From Galbula dea (Eukaryota; Chordata; Aves; Piciformes; Galbulidae): a stretch of DNA of 64,000 bases. The translations under genes were made by a program, and so were the position numbers. Where the stretch lies: NCBI GenBank assembly GCA_013399015.1, contig VWZX01009068.1, positions 1,358,816 through 1,422,815 of the forward strand. The letters are read 5' to 3'. The notes below the pieces were generated by a model that worked only from the letters and a program-made list of their open reading frames with translations, had not been told where the DNA came from and searched no databases. Below, in pieces: positions 1 to 26,475 of the stretch (position 1 is the stretch's first letter; the number at the start of each line of letters is the position of its first letter).

Positions 1-1477
1 CCCCTCCCCACCCACTTCTCTGGGCTTTCATTCAGTATGTCATCAGTTTCACCTGCACTTCAAATCAAGTCATCAGAGAGGAGTAAAAGCCATCTGGCAC
101 ATCTTGCTAGAGCACTGCTATCACTGTGCCCATCCTTGTGGGTCTCCATACACATACTAAACCTTCCCACTCTTCTGTCCATGAAGTCTGACCAAGGTCA
201 CGGACAAGAGGCAAATCCAGCACTGCTGGATCTCTCTTCTCCTCTATCCCCTGAGGTTCAGCCCAAAGAGGCAGCACATCATTGCCCTTGCTTGATCACC
301 CCTTTGGGGCTGGCTGGCCAACCACCCATGTTATTCCCCATCCACCTGCATCCCCCTCCTGAAATGGAAGAAGAGATTTTGAAGCCAAGCTGTTCATCAG
401 GCTGTATGGTGCTCTAGATGTTTGCCTCTCTTGTGAGCCTGCACTGAGCCTCTTCCACACTGGGTGAGAAGATGGCTGCAGCCTAAACCCAGACGGCCTA
501 GTATCTATCAACACCCTCTGCCTCTGAGCTGTGCCATTCCCTCCTAGGCATGTGCCATCTGGACTGTGACATCTTCATGGTGTTGATATGGATGTCTCTG
601 AGCTCTCAAAGTAATGGATGTCCTGTTCAAGCCTCTACATGTAACCAAAATGACCTATTTTCCCACTTGTCCAGATTTTGAAGTCTTGTAAACAGGTTGC
701 ACAGATCCTATTTCTGGCTTGGCAAACAGACTTTTCTCCACACTGGACTTTTTTAACTGATGGTGCTTAAGATGATTTATGGGTTTCCAAGAGCTGAAGT
801 CAAATCACATCACTGAATTATTTTTGTATTATTATTCATGAAGCCTATTCAAAACTCAATTCAAAGAGCATCTGTAAGCAGTTGGTGAAGAGCTGGAACC
901 CCTACTGTAATAAATGAGTCATTTCTCAGTGGAAAACAAAAAACTTACCATGTCAGCAAGATGACTGAACATGGCAGAGCATTGAGAGAAAAATGAAATG
1001 GGATTGAGGGAATGGAAATAAAAGGGAATCTTAAGGGAAACAGAGAGAGAAATACACAGGTGGAAAGAGCCTCAGGTGGAGTTGTATAAGGAACTGTTCT
1101 TAGGAAGTTCTTCAAAAGCTCCAGAGCTTCAGAAAGTGAGAAAACAATCCAGTTTGTAAAACTACTTTGCACCTCCCTTCCCACTGAGCTTGCTTCAGAG
1201 ACTGAATGGCCAGGTGCAGAAGAGGTGGTGTGAAGAGTCTCAAAGGCAAACAGGCCTTGTAGACATATTGATCTGTGGGTAAACTTGCTACATCAGGACA
1301 TCATTCTCTAGAAAGTACTTGGCTTGGAGCAGACTGGGTGTCGTGTTTCCACACAAAGTTCAGTCCACCAGCATAGTATCATGGTTCTCCAAGAAGAAAG
1401 CAAGGATCCAGGTAGGAGTATTCAAAGTACAGATGTTGGGGAAAGCAGTCAGAAATATTTTTGTTTTCCTGCTGGAG

Positions 1478-1569
1478 TGACCCTGATCTAGGGAATCCTG
1501 CTCTGGCAGGGGGGTTGGACTAGATGCTCTTTTGAGGTCCCTTCCAACTCCTAACATTCTGTGATTCTG
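1478..1569 (+). mobile_element. CR1 LINE 3' end
   Basis: The segment contains GGGGGGTTGGACTAGATG, GGTCCCTTCCAACTCCTAAC and ATTCTGTGATTCTG, the standard CR1 3' tail. It is 5' truncated. Confidence 0.95.
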
Positions 1570-2714
1570 AGTGTCCATAATAAGTTTTTGATCCTTAAGG
1601 ACAAAAATTATTCTTGCAGGTTAGAAAACACAAAGTGGCCTTAGCTTTATGTGAGCTAAATCTGAGCTAGGCTACATCAGTGACCGTGCAGTCAGGGGAG
1701 CAACTGCTCTACAGGGGCTGCCAAAGCAGAGCCAGACAATCCTGTCTAATACACAGTCCTAACAGCATCAAGGATGAAGGTACACAACCTTCACAGTTGG
1801 CAGTCATACACTGTTGCTCACAGAAGGAAAGATTTCTTTCCAGGCCAGACCAAAGCTTGCTAACTTAAAAGCCAAGGCACAAGGGTTCATCTGCCTCTCA
1901 GGCAGAGCTCAGCCAGAGATACTTCAGTCTAATTTAAAATAACTAGCTGTTAAATTCACCACTGGCTCCTAGCCTGTTAAAAAATATTCTTTGGCTCACT
2001 AAAACCTTCCCCAGCTCGAAGAAGAGTTCTCTGCTGTGTCCACCTTTGCAGCTGACTCCTGCTCCAGCTGCCCCCAGTGCAGGCATTTCTACCCCTTCCT
2101 ATGTTACTATGCTTTTGGAAACATGCTCCCCCTTTCCAGGCCAGAGAAAGCACTGATACTTTGTTGTTAAAAGTATCAGTTCCTCACAGTATCACTGTCC
2201 TCTTCTCAAGAAAATCTCCTGGCTGAAGTTTTTTCCAGGTGCTTCTGTGTATCTTCAGAGGTGTTTGCTTTCATCACTTTAAAATGTGTTTCATTAGGAA
2301 GGTCCTGGTATGACTAGGAAAGCCTGAGTGCTAGACTCACCTTTTCCAGCACCACCTTGGATTCATTTCTTTCAACAGAAATCCAGCAGATTCCTTTCAT
2401 TCCCCTTCTCTGAGCATTTCTTGCTGCTACTGCCTGCTTTCCCCAACAAGGTAATCAGTTACACTGGCCTCATGGAAGGGGTCTCAGATTGACACAATAC
2501 TTTTAAGTCTGTTCTTAATATATATATAACATTAATAACATGTTGCTTGCTTCAGGGCCCTTTGTTACCCACTAAGCAGAGATTTTTCACAGAGCTGTCA
2601 AAAATGATGACAGGCTCATCCCCTCCATGGTGGCTGCTGCTGTAAAGCCCATCACTCCATGTGGCTAGCAGGAACAGCACTCCGGAGCAGGGAGCTCAAC
2701 AGATCAGCACTCAC

Positions 2715-2838
2715 CTCCACAAACACAGCATTTTGAAATTTAACACCTCAGCTCTTTTGCAATGATCATGGATGTAATCCTTCACAATTACCACAAAGTG
2801 GCACTTCTCCCATCCAAATGATTCATCTTGTGCAGGGA
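2715..2838 (-). other. Exon-like segment of unknown gene
   Basis: On the minus strand a long polypyrimidine tract and CCTGGCAG precede 124 bases that end at GAG|GTGAGT, a consensus donor. Only one of the three frames is open across it. That frame begins PAQDESFGWEKCHFVVIVKD and continues through YIHDHCKRAEVLNFKMLCLW. I do not recognise the protein, and no neighbouring exon was found, so this could be chance or an exon of an unannotated transcript. Confidence 0.25.
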
Positions 2839-3807
2839 CTGCCAGGAACACATCAACAGAGAAGGGGGAAAAATGGAGAGACAACAGAGGAAAGAGAGAA
2901 CTGAAAGGTAAGAAAATACAAAGAAACTTCTGCATTATCTCCTTTGTCTCCTTCTCTCCCTCATTTTTCCTCTCAGAATTATAAATATGGCCCAAACCAT
3001 GCAGGTTGTTTACAGAAAATGCTGAAATAGTTTGCCACAACAAAGGTGGTGAATGGGCCCCAGGGAGGTGGAGCATGGGAACGAAAGACCCTTCAAGGCC
3101 ACCAAGCTATAGTTCATGCTGCCTTCCACATCCCACTCTTTTGGCTTCTTGCTCCTCCTTTCTCATTTCCCACTGTAGAGTGAGCCAGAACATGAACAAC
3201 TTCTTCATATTTCTAGTTTCAGTATACCCATGTCCAGCCTCTACACACCTGTCCTTCAGAAGCTCTCTTCTTTCCTTTTTCATCCCTGTCAATGAATTCC
3301 AAAAGCTTGGACCAGTGGCCTGCAGTCATGATCAGGGCTCTTCTCACAGAGCACCACCCACCTCCATCCTCACACTTGGAATGGAAAACACTGTGAATGT
3401 TGCTGTGCCAAGGATTCTGAGGGGTTTGTGCTCTGCAATAGCAGGCTGGTCATGCTCTGGACCCAGGGAGTAAAACTGAATGTGAAACTGAATGCAACTT
3501 TCATATCAACTATGGTGGGCAAGAGCAGCAAGATTTTCTTTCTTTTGACACAGCTTGAAGATGAGTCAGTCCATTTCTACAGCAGGTCATGAGTACTGAA
3601 GGACAATCAGACCCTTTGAACAGCAACAATCCATGTGCCCCTGAACAGCTTACAATACCTAAAGTCTCCTGAGGGTGCTGCAGAACCAGCTGCAAACAAA
3701 CTGAGGTGCAGGATTACAGTGGGGATAAAGAGCAGAGGAAAGCAGCTGCACTTTCAAATAGCAGCTTTCTGAAACAAAAGCTGCTGCCAGCCTAGGTCTG
3801 CTGCACT

Positions 3808-3894
3808 GACCACGTAGCTGACCCTGCTTTGAACAGCAGACTGACCCAGAGGCTTCCTGAGGTTCCTTCCAAACTTGTATTATCCTATGATCCC
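3808..3894 (+). mobile_element. CR1 3' end, diverged
   Basis: CTGAGGTTCCTTCCAAACTT followed by ATTATCCTATGATC is a worn CR1 3' terminus. Confidence 0.75.
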
Positions 3895-5427
3895 CCAGCC
3901 ACTCACCTCCTGCCATCTGAGCTGTGTACTTAGCTGGTGTTTCTCTGGGAAAAAGTGTTAGTAGGCTTGGGTTAATGCCCTCCAAGAACAGTTATCCACA
4001 TCACAAATCCAGAGCATGCTTTGCAGGCTCAAATAACACCAAGCACACACCAGGAGCGATGTGTGGGATGATACATTGAAGTCTGCAGGATAGAAATGAC
4101 TTAACATGTGTTTGGGTGTTGAAATCCAGAAAGAACCATCAATGGCAATTGAGTGTAACCTCCTGAATGCACTAGTGATCTGCAGCAAACACTTAAAACC
4201 CATCTAAGGAATCATTTGCTGGTTTGTAATGTGTTTAAAAGAGTTTTCAGGCTCTTTAGCAGGAGCGGGGAAGTCAATCACTAGATAAGTCATTAATAAC
4301 CAGGATACCAGTATCCTTATTCCTGATGAGCAGGACTTAAGCTGACCCTTCTGTGGAAGCAGTGGTTCAAATCTAGGTCTGCTTCTTTAATATTTTGTAT
4401 GGGAGGGATTTGCCAGGCCATAAAAAAGAGAGCAGGAATGGTTTAATGCATACAGCAGGGGAACCAGAGGTCATCAATGGCTCAAATAAGTCCATCAGAC
4501 TTTGTAGCCTTCTGCCCTCGAGGGACCTTCTGCTACCTGGGATAATTGACATTTATTAGCTGTTCTTTAGAGCCACATCTGTGGAGGCTACTATTTTCAA
4601 ATCCTGGGACTGGAATTCACTTCTCTAATCCAAAAAAGAGACACATAAAACAAAGAAGCAACAGGAGAAAAATACTCACAAATGACATGCCAACAAGCTG
4701 CTAATCTCAGCCTCTCTTTAATCACCTTGCTCATTTAGTTAAGTTAAACAATGATCCTGCTGGAGAGAGGCCAGGCTGCAGGGTCTTTGCAACATCTCCA
4801 CAAACCTGAGCTCTCAAGGTACATAGTGTTGGTATTTCTGCAGCCACATGGGAACAGGTTGCTTTATAGGCCTGAAAGCAGATAGAACCTTGGGTGTGCT
4901 TTTCACCCAGGCTGATGAAGAAGAAGAGGCAGCCCCACATCACCTTTTCCTCCCCAGGAAACTTCCAGCTAAGCATCCTCTTTATGAAAGACTGATGTGA
5001 TGGAAATGCTGGGCAAGGACAAACACTTTTAAGCTTACAATGCTTTCTTTGCACAGAAGGAAGCACGAGAGCTTACCCTTTCTCCTGTTACAGTGCAGGC
5101 AAAGAAGCAGGCTAGAAAACAACAAAGTGCAGCTCTCCACTGACCTCTGAGGGACCACACGGAAACCACCTCTCACCACCTGGGATCTGAGGTAGTTGAC
5201 TCACATCAGCTAAGAGGTTTGGTCAGGAAAGTGACCTCTCCATTTCTTCCATGTCCAAATCCTCTCTGGGAACTTTGGCTGGGATGCTTAATGGCTTCAA
5301 AGGCAGGAAGCTGCTGCAAAGGTTAGAAGGTTCCTCAAACCTCCAGCTCTTAAACCCTCTAAAAAAATATTTCCTTGCTTATGCCTTTGCAAAAAGGAAC
5401 TCTTTAATGGCTACCTCCATCTCCAGA

Positions 5428-5483
5428 GTATCACAGAATGTTAGGAGCTGGAAGGGACCTCAAAAGATCACCTAGTCCACAGT
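5428..5483 (-). mobile_element. CR1 3' end fragment
   Basis: ATCACAGAATGTTAGGAGCT followed by GGAAGGGACCTCAAAAGATC is the reverse complement of a CR1 tail, about 55 bases long. It appears to be from the same subfamily as the copies at 1478 and 10672. Confidence 0.9.
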
Positions 5484-8400
5484 GTAGTTACCCTGATTTC
5501 AGTTTCTAAGCTCCTAGGTTGCATGCAAGTCAGGTTTTCAAGCTTTTCTCCACAGCCCTGAGGTAAGAGCCACCAGACTGCCACTCCCAATGAAGGCAGA
5601 GTCACTGTGATTGGCTGGCAACCTCACAGGGACACTTGTCTCCTGGAGCTGGTCTTTGCAGCTACAGAATTAAATGACAGAGCACACAGACAGAACTTGA
5701 GAGGGCAGTACAGCTTTTGGTCCAAACTGTAAGCTGACTTCTGCTAATACAAACTGTCTTGAAGCTTCAGCATGACTGCCACTCAGGTGATCCTTCCAGT
5801 CAGGAGAAATGGAAAACCAAACCCCAAACCAAACCAGTTCATTACAACTCTTCTCAGAGGGGCAGGGGAAGGAAAAAACCAGAAATGAAAGGAAAAAAAA
5901 AATTGGCTTCAAGCTGTAAATCCCAGCACACAAACTCTAACAAGAGAAAAACAATCTACCCAGGAGATGTTCTCCCTGTCCTGCTAGCATTATTCACACA
6001 TTAAATCAGAAGTGACAAGGCAATCTTTTCAGCTGAGCTGTTCTCATTCTTCTTTTTTTATCATGATCAAATAATTCCTCTTTTTAAAACTTCCACATGT
6101 TCATACTGATGCATTACTGAAGTGACAATGCAGATTTCCAAGAGGATGATCTGCTTGATTTTTTTCCAAAGCAGTAAACAGACAGGATGCTAATGAATTG
6201 GAGAAGTATTAAAAAAATTGTTTTGCAAAAGGAAACGTTTTTAACTACATAAACCTTCGCAACAATTATTGATTGCATTCCCACCACAACAAGGCAGGCA
6301 GAGGCTGATTTATGACAGCAACCCACCCTAGCTATCTAACCAGATTTAATATAGTTGCCATCCCATGACACAATGATGTATATTTTTGTGGCAATCTAGC
6401 AGATAATTTGCAAGGAGTAACAGTTTGTTCTTCAGCCATCAGCTATAAAGCTGTCAGGGGGAGGGTCTCCAGTGCTGTCTGTGGGACAGTGATGTAGTGA
6501 GGAGGACTGCAAAACCTCATGGGCTTGGAGAGAACAGGGGGATCTCAAATTTATGGATATAAGCCTTTTCAAGAGGCTGTGTTGTTACTGGTTTTATTTT
6601 AACCATAAACCAAAGGTAACAAAATCTCCCTAAGAATGTGCAGTGTTTACCAAACCTCACTTTTCACTGCCTGACAAAAAAGTTCAACTGAGGACTTGGT
6701 GTGTAAGTTGACAATGTAGTATTTGCTTGTCTAGAGACAGCTGAACCACTTTTCCCTCTGGGAACTCTGAGGTCAAGGTTAAGGACAGAAGAGGAGGCTG
6801 AAGCTCCTTAAGGAAGAACATCCATGTTCACAGGCTGCTGAGACAAAAAATGGTGCAGGAAATGCCCTGAGATACCTCACAGTTCACAGATCCAGCCTCC
6901 ACCTTCACTCCTGGGCTGGCAGGTTTGCAAGGAAGCTCTCCCTGAAGAGAAGCCTGTTTTCTACACAGTCCTCATTAAGTGCCTCACACAAGATAATTTC
7001 TACCTATTTATAATAAGCAAAGCTAATAAATACCTTGATGAGCATTTTTTTCCTGTGCTTCAACCTAGACTGTGTTAAATAGGTGAGCAGAAAATACAAA
7101 CAATCCTTCTTCCCCTCCACCATTCCCCTGCTGCCTTCCCTCTTCTCTCTCTGAAGCTCTCCAACATCCCCCTTTCATGAGGGTTTGGGTTTTGTTCTGC
7201 TTTTTTCATTTTTGTACATTATCACCTCCATTGGACTGGCTTCTCCACCAAATCTCAAGGTGAATCTGATCCACAGGAGCACTAACATCCAGAACTGCCC
7301 CAAGCAAACTTCAAGATGGAAAGCACAGAGGACAGGAAAATTGCAGGTGCCTGCCACAGGCTGAGTAACTGGCACTGCAGCAGGTCTCTCTAGGGAAAAA
7401 TCCATGTTTGCAGCCTCTAAGGATTTACTTGCCAGGATCAAAATAAATCCATGAACAAAATGAAATGATGAATGGATAACAAGCACCACCCATAAAGTCA
7501 ACCACAGATCACAGCCCCTGTTGGAAACAAGCTGAGCATATTTTCTTTAGTTGACTAATTCTTGTTTATTTCTTGAAGGCTGCTCCTATAAAATTCACAA
7601 TCCAATTACAATTTGCCTGCTGAAAGAATGGCTTCTAATTATATTGTTTTCCATCACTGCTAGAACCACTGCAAGAAAGAGTGGATTAATGCTGTATGAT
7701 TTTGTTCCCTGTTACAAGAGGAAGATCTGAGCCTTCTCAAGTGATTTATAAAAGACAGATTGAATAAACTAATAACAGTGGCTTTGCAATCAGAATGGGC
7801 TGTGCCAGAAACAGGACAAATGGAAAAATACAGATTTGCTGCTTTGTTTCAATTCATCAGAAATGAGGATAACACAACACATAGTGAGTAAAGTGGTATG
7901 AAATTGGAAGAGGAACTCAAGTGACCTTTGAAAGGTAGGACTGGGCTTCAGAAGAGCTGGTTTGTTGGCTGCTCTGGCAGAAATGTGACTTTGGGTAAGT
8001 TACTTGGCCAAGGAGAGGAGGACTGCAGCTCCAGACAGAGCCAACCTCCTTGTCCTGCCAGCATAGCTATCACCATGTAGGTGTGAACACATGTGCCTTG
8101 GATGTTTAAGCTTTCTTCCACTCAGTAGAGATCATTGATCAAACATGGAGCAATGATCAAATGTGTCTATGTAACCTTTCTGAAGGTTCTGTTGTCCTTG
8201 CCTTGTTTCTCATGTGCTCCCCAAGCACTTAATTTTGCCACATGTCTAAACTTTGGGAGACAGATCTTGTCTCAGCTCTTGTCTCAGATTCCACGTTTCA
8301 AGACAGGCCCAAACCAGAGTCTAGACTTGGCATCTATGAGGCTTTGGTTGGATTTGCTCCAAATTCATCTATACTGTGGAAGAGGAAAAAAAAAATCAGT

Positions 8401-8747
8401 GCCTGTCTTGAACAAACATAACAGGTGCCTCCACAAAGATAAATAAAATATATCCAGTTAAATGACCAAAATGATTGGAGACTAAATCTCCTGTCTATTG
8501 CTTCTCCCTCTTGCAGCTAGAACTATTATAGTAAGACTTGCAGTCTGAAAGCAGAAGGAGAAGATGACCTTGAGCAAGGCACAATCCTTCAGGCTCTGAA
8601 TTCTTCAGATACTTTTACTTGCAGGTGTATGCACACACCTGTCTCCACGTAGTCAGCAGCTGTTTTCAAACAGCTCCTAGCCCACCAGACCCCTTGGGCT
8701 GACATCAAAGACCCTGAACCAAACTGGTCTCATTCTACAAAGGGCAT

Positions 8748-8935
8748 TTTTTCACAGTGAGAACAATCAGCCATTAGAGTATTCTCCTAGGGAAGTGGTG
8801 GATTCCTTAACATCAGACACTAAAGATTCAGCTGGACAGGGTGCTGGGCCATCTTGTCTAGACTCTGCTTTTGGCAAGAAAGGTTAGGCTAGATGAGCCT
8901 TAAGGTCCCTTCCAGCTTGGCATTCTATGATTCTA
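8748..8935 (+). mobile_element. CR1 3' end
   Basis: TTTTTTCACAGTGAGAACAA, GGCTAGATGAGCCTTAAGGT and CATTCTATGATTC define a CR1 3' end. The copy is of a different subfamily from that at 1478. Confidence 0.9.
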
Positions 8936-10671
8936 CAGCTCACACTCAGAAGTGGGACTGGCCCAGCCTCTAATGGCACTGCTCACTCACTGCACTAGGC
9001 ACCTTCAGTGTATGGATCTTGGTGGACAGAACAGCATGGAAGACTTTTTTTCTTCCATGGAGCTCGATCTCCTCCTGCTTCTCTCTCAGGAGTCAGCACT
9101 TGGTGACTATTTCACAGGGGGTTTACTACACACTGGTTTGGGATGTGGATTTTTTCTGTTGCAAATAAAAAAAAAATCCTTTCAGACCTGACAATTCCTC
9201 TCTCTCCTCTCTAACAGCCCTACCTCTTCTCCCCACCTTCTGCCCTCCAGCCTTGGCAAATGAATAAAAGCAAAAAAAGAAAAGTTAAAATTGCTAAGCC
9301 CTTGAAGAAACAGTCTAAGCTATTTCTTGTCCATTTCCAAATAAAGACAGGTATTTCTCTAAGGCAGGTCCCATTGACTGCCAAAGCCACACAGTTCAGG
9401 CAGCATTACTCAAACCAGTATGAAAAACAACAAGAAATTTCAACATCATGGGCACACTGAGAACACAAGGTGGAAAACCAGCTATGTTCTTTACCACCTG
9501 TCTCCAGCACACACAAAAGGTATGATCATAAATCAATGTAACATCCAGAAAGACTTAAAGTAGTAATGTTTTGGCTTCATCTTCTATTTCTTCAACACAT
9601 TTTGAGCTCCTGAGTACAGAGCAGGAACCAAACCCACATTTTAGTGTCAAAACCTGCCACCTAGAGAGCAAAACCACAAATGAAATGCAATAGCTGCTTT
9701 AAAAAAAAAAACAGCCTACAAACCTATCTTGTAACATTTCAGATGTCCTGAAAACTATAAATTTGCTGTGCTGTCTTTTACAACAACAAACCAGATGTTT
9801 AGAGACCCTTAATTATGTATCTGCACAGCACAGACATCGTTACAGGCTATAGTAGCTACTCCCAGCACAAACACTACTCTGTGTGGTTTAGTGATTACAG
9901 GACAGAAAAACATTTTCTCTCCCAGTTCTATAAATCTGTGGGTTGTGTAAACAGAGAGACATCTCTTTCCTTTGCTCTCTGCAGAGTTTGCAATCAGAAG
10001 TTTTGGGTGCTTTGAGCAGCAGTGAAACATCTGAGTCCTACTAGTGAGCTATGGATGCTCAGCAGGTCCAAGAAATAGCAGGCTGAAGACATCCTGTGTT
10101 ACAAAGTCTAGACTGGAATCACCAAAAAACCCACAAACCACCACAAACAAACAAACTATAACCACAGTGCACTTCTGAAAAAGTGTTCTGAGGTTTTTAC
10201 CTGGAGCAAAATTCTCAGATTTCTACTTCTAGGGAAATACCCTGTTTGCATCTCAAATTGAAGTGGAACGAGTTGCCAATTTCCTTTGGAAACTGAAAAT
10301 GTTTCAACACTTATAAAGGTTATAAACTAATATTAACTTAACTTTTGCCTTTTTGCCAAAAAAACAAACAAACAAAAAACCTCCAACATTTTCTACATCA
10401 GATAACTTGAAATATTTATTCACAAGTACAAGTGGTATTAAACAGAGGAGAACATGTTTTCTGAAGAGACATTGTCATTAGCAACATAAGAGGCTCTGAG
10501 GATACTTGTCAAGGGCACATTTTTAGGCAACAAAAGAAAACTGCAAAGACTATGCCTATCTATCAAACAAGGTCAGGCTTCTTCCCCAGCCTGAGGGGAT
10601 ACTGAGTTCCAGACTAGTACAGGCTGCTTCCCCAGGCTTGAACAGAACCAGACAGTTGCTAAGGTGCAGCA

Positions 10672-10772
10672 CCAGGTGTGACCTGGTCTAGGGAATCCTG
10701 CTGTGGCAGGGGGGTTGGACTAGATGATCTTTCGAGGTCCCTTCCAACTCCTAATATTCTGTGATTCTGTGA
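10672..10772 (+). mobile_element. CR1 3' end
   Basis: The copy is nearly identical to the one at 1478 (CTAGGGAATCCTGCTGTGGC, then AATATTCTGTGATTCTGTGA). The high similarity suggests two insertions of one subfamily. Confidence 0.95.
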
Positions 10773-12458
10773 CTGCTGCAAACATGAGAATCAAGGTCAC
10801 ATTTTTAAACCCATCCTCAAATTTCAAGATATAAGGAAACACTTTCTCAGTGGACAACTGTCAATGGAGTTTCTGGCTGTCTTGAGACTAGTTGGTGCCT
10901 CTAAAAGCACTTCCATGGAACAATCCCTAGCAGGAAACTTACTACAGCTCAGTCGTCCTGGAAGATCATCTGTTATTGCACTGGTGGCAGTGATGGAATT
11001 CAGGCAGTTCATCAAGAGGCATCACCCATCCCAAAAGATGTGCTGTGGAGAAGCCCACCACTGCCATGAGTTACTCTAATTAGCAGGCTCATAAGAAGAT
11101 AGGTTGCAATAATCTGACATTGACTGGTGAAGAACTGTACTCCCTTACAGACCAAGACAAGTCAGCAGTGGTGTTTCTCTAGCCACAGGGCACTGTTCAG
11201 CCTTGCTCCACATTCAATCAGGCACCACCAGAAAGCTGAGCAGATCTGTTAAGACAATGCCTATGTGGTCACAGGCTTTATCAAACGATTTGCCACTCAA
11301 TACTGCTTCCAACTGTCTCATGACAGGATGTCAAGTTCATTTCAGTAAACTATACCAAGGTGAACAACAGAGCAGCTGGCCTCTGCATCCTAAGGCTTCT
11401 ATCACCTGACTGATGCCTGACCATATATGAAGCATATTAATAATACACATTCGGTGCAGCAGAGACACAACCTGTCTTCTCATGCATTTTGCCAGGGCTT
11501 AGCTCTAGGAACTGTAAATGTCAGTATTAAGATACCTGCCTACTGCTTGCAAGAGGGAGAGAAATTCTACAGGCATTTGAGTAAGAAAACGAAAGAACAG
11601 TTTTAAACAAATAAAGACACAAGTTCTCATAACAGCACCTTTATGGAACATAAGGTTAGCTTTAGACAAGTGCCAGGTTACATGAATTTTCAGTTCTCCA
11701 TATAGAGAAAGCAATCTTGGGTTTAGTCCATCCTGATAAAACTTGTAATGTTCATTTATAGGCACAGTGCTTGGGCTATTTCCAAAGTAAAAAAAGGGCT
11801 TTCCATTACAGTGCTGGGAGTGGTTAACAAGAAAGTTACCTTATTACATTCTTTGCCAGAGAATAGCAACTCTCCTCCATTTATGTTATGTCCCAGTGTT
11901 ATTAGGATTTCAGAACACACAAGCAACGCAATCCTAGTTAAGATAGAGGAAATTAAGGTAACATAAGCTAAAGATCAAGTCATTTTCATAGTCAGACAAT
12001 TCTGAATAGATATTTGCATGGGAAATTAAGATTCATTTTTGTGAATAAAAATTCCATCTCTCCAGACAGGAAAAGAATTCCTTGCCAGCAGAGGACTACA
12101 TTGTTTTCAAGGCTGATGAGCTGTGCACTAAGTCTGAACTTCAGGTACATCCAGCTACATGGATCAACGTGCAACCCCTTCAGACCCAGCAGCTTTGGTT
12201 TAATGGACGGAAACTCTGGCCTGCTTTACAAACAAACAACAACCAAACAAACTTGCCAGCAACCAAGAAGCAAGATTGGACTTTTAAAAGTGAAGTGTGA
12301 TATGTGCATAAATCCTTGCCTTGATCCTTAAAATCACCTCTGTACGAGACTTTACCTTAAGAATGGGCAGTGTTTAAGTTACAAAAGACCATTTTGTTGA
12401 TGATGATTGAAGAAATGCTCTGCTTTAGGAATTCAGAAGATGAATCGGATTTACTAGA

Positions 12459-12464
12459 TTTATT
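12459..12464 (-). terminator. SUCLG1: Candidate poly(A) signal of SUCLG1
   Basis: AATAAA on the minus strand (TTTATT on plus) lies about 200 bases after the SUCLG1 stop. It would give a short 3' UTR. I saw no canonical signal between it and the stop codon. Cleavage position is not visible. Confidence 0.55.
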
Positions 12465-12666
12465 AATTTTCTGTGATTACAATGAGGTGGTCAGGTCTGA
12501 ACCAAGGAGACACCAGAAGAGGTTTAGCCAGGAGGTTTATGGCTTCCAAGTCAAATTCACAGACCAGTGTCAGTCATTTGGGCAACTGAAGAATAGCAGA
12601 CAAAAGACAAGCAGAGGCCAAGTGCTGCACTGATGTTTTGGAGACAGTATTCCAAAGTGTCTTCTC

Positions 12667-25830
<13,164 letters not shown>

Positions 25831-26026
25831 CGTCCCCTTCGGCAATGACACCGACCCGGCGAATCGCGGCAGGCGAGCGGCCCCGCACGGCGCCTGAGCA
25901 CTGCCTACACCGGCGCGATGCTGGGCAGCCCTGCGGCCGTGCATTGGCTCAGGCCAGAGGCCCCCTCCGTGGTAGTAGCCAATCAAAGGCGAGGTGGTGG
26001 TATGGGACCCGAGGATGTTCTGCGGG

Positions 26027-26045
26027 GCATTGTGGGTGTGGTAGT
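26027..26045 (-). promoter_or_regulatory. ZNF143/Staf-like motif upstream of SUCLG1
   Basis: On the minus strand this reads ACTACCACACCCACAATGC. It matches the long ZNF143 consensus (ACTACAATTCCCAGAATGC) at 15 of 19 positions, including the ACTAC, CCCA and AATGC blocks. It lies about 200 bases upstream of the ATG, a normal place for this factor at nuclear genes for mitochondrial proteins. Confidence 0.55.
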
Positions 26046-26134
26046 GCGAGGAGGTGGCTTCAGCGGGGCGGTGGGGCTGCGCAGTGGCAGAGCCCCCGTC
26101 GGCAGCGCGGGGAAGCGGAACGGCTGGTCCTGAT

Positions 26135-26275
26135 ACAGCCGTAGAGTCCTTTGTGCTGGAAAAGACCTTTAACAGCGTTGAGTCCCGCGTTATCCACAGC
26201 ACTGCGGAGTCACCACTAAACCATGTCCCTAAGCACCACATCTGCCAGGGATAGTGACTGAACCACTCCACAGCT
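26135..26275 (-). mobile_element. CR1 3' end beside the SUCLG1 promoter
   Basis: CTGGAAAAGACCTTTAACAG and CACCACTAAACCATGTCCCT are CR1 tail sequence in reverse. It abuts the CpG block, about 300 bases upstream of the SUCLG1 ATG. Confidence 0.85.
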
Positions 26276-26475
26276 AAAATGTCCTGCACAGATTCAAGTA
26301 TCAGATGATGCAGGAAGATCTCATCGGAAAGGCAGAAAAGAATAATATAAAGAAATTAGTGTCTACTTCACTGAACCATGTCCATCAGCACTACCTCTAC
26401 ATCTATATATTCAATTAGATATATAAACCCTTATACAAATTAATTGGTCGATCAGATAAAATCTATTACCCTTCT

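Larger units (their letters stand above)
1..12458. other. Gene-poor interval downstream of SUCLG1
   Basis: No ORF in this stretch resembles a known protein. It holds several CR1 3' ends, some A-rich or TA-rich runs, and one exon-like segment at 2715-2838. Otherwise I see nothing I can name. Confidence 0.7.

Noticed and set aside
4350..4390. A tRNA B-box-like string (GGTTCAAATCTAGG)
   Set aside because: No matching A box, acceptor stem or cloverleaf could be folded around it.
12014..12331. Open frames just beyond the SUCLG1 3' end
   Set aside because: No similarity to a known protein, and two overlapping frames are equally open, which points to chance.
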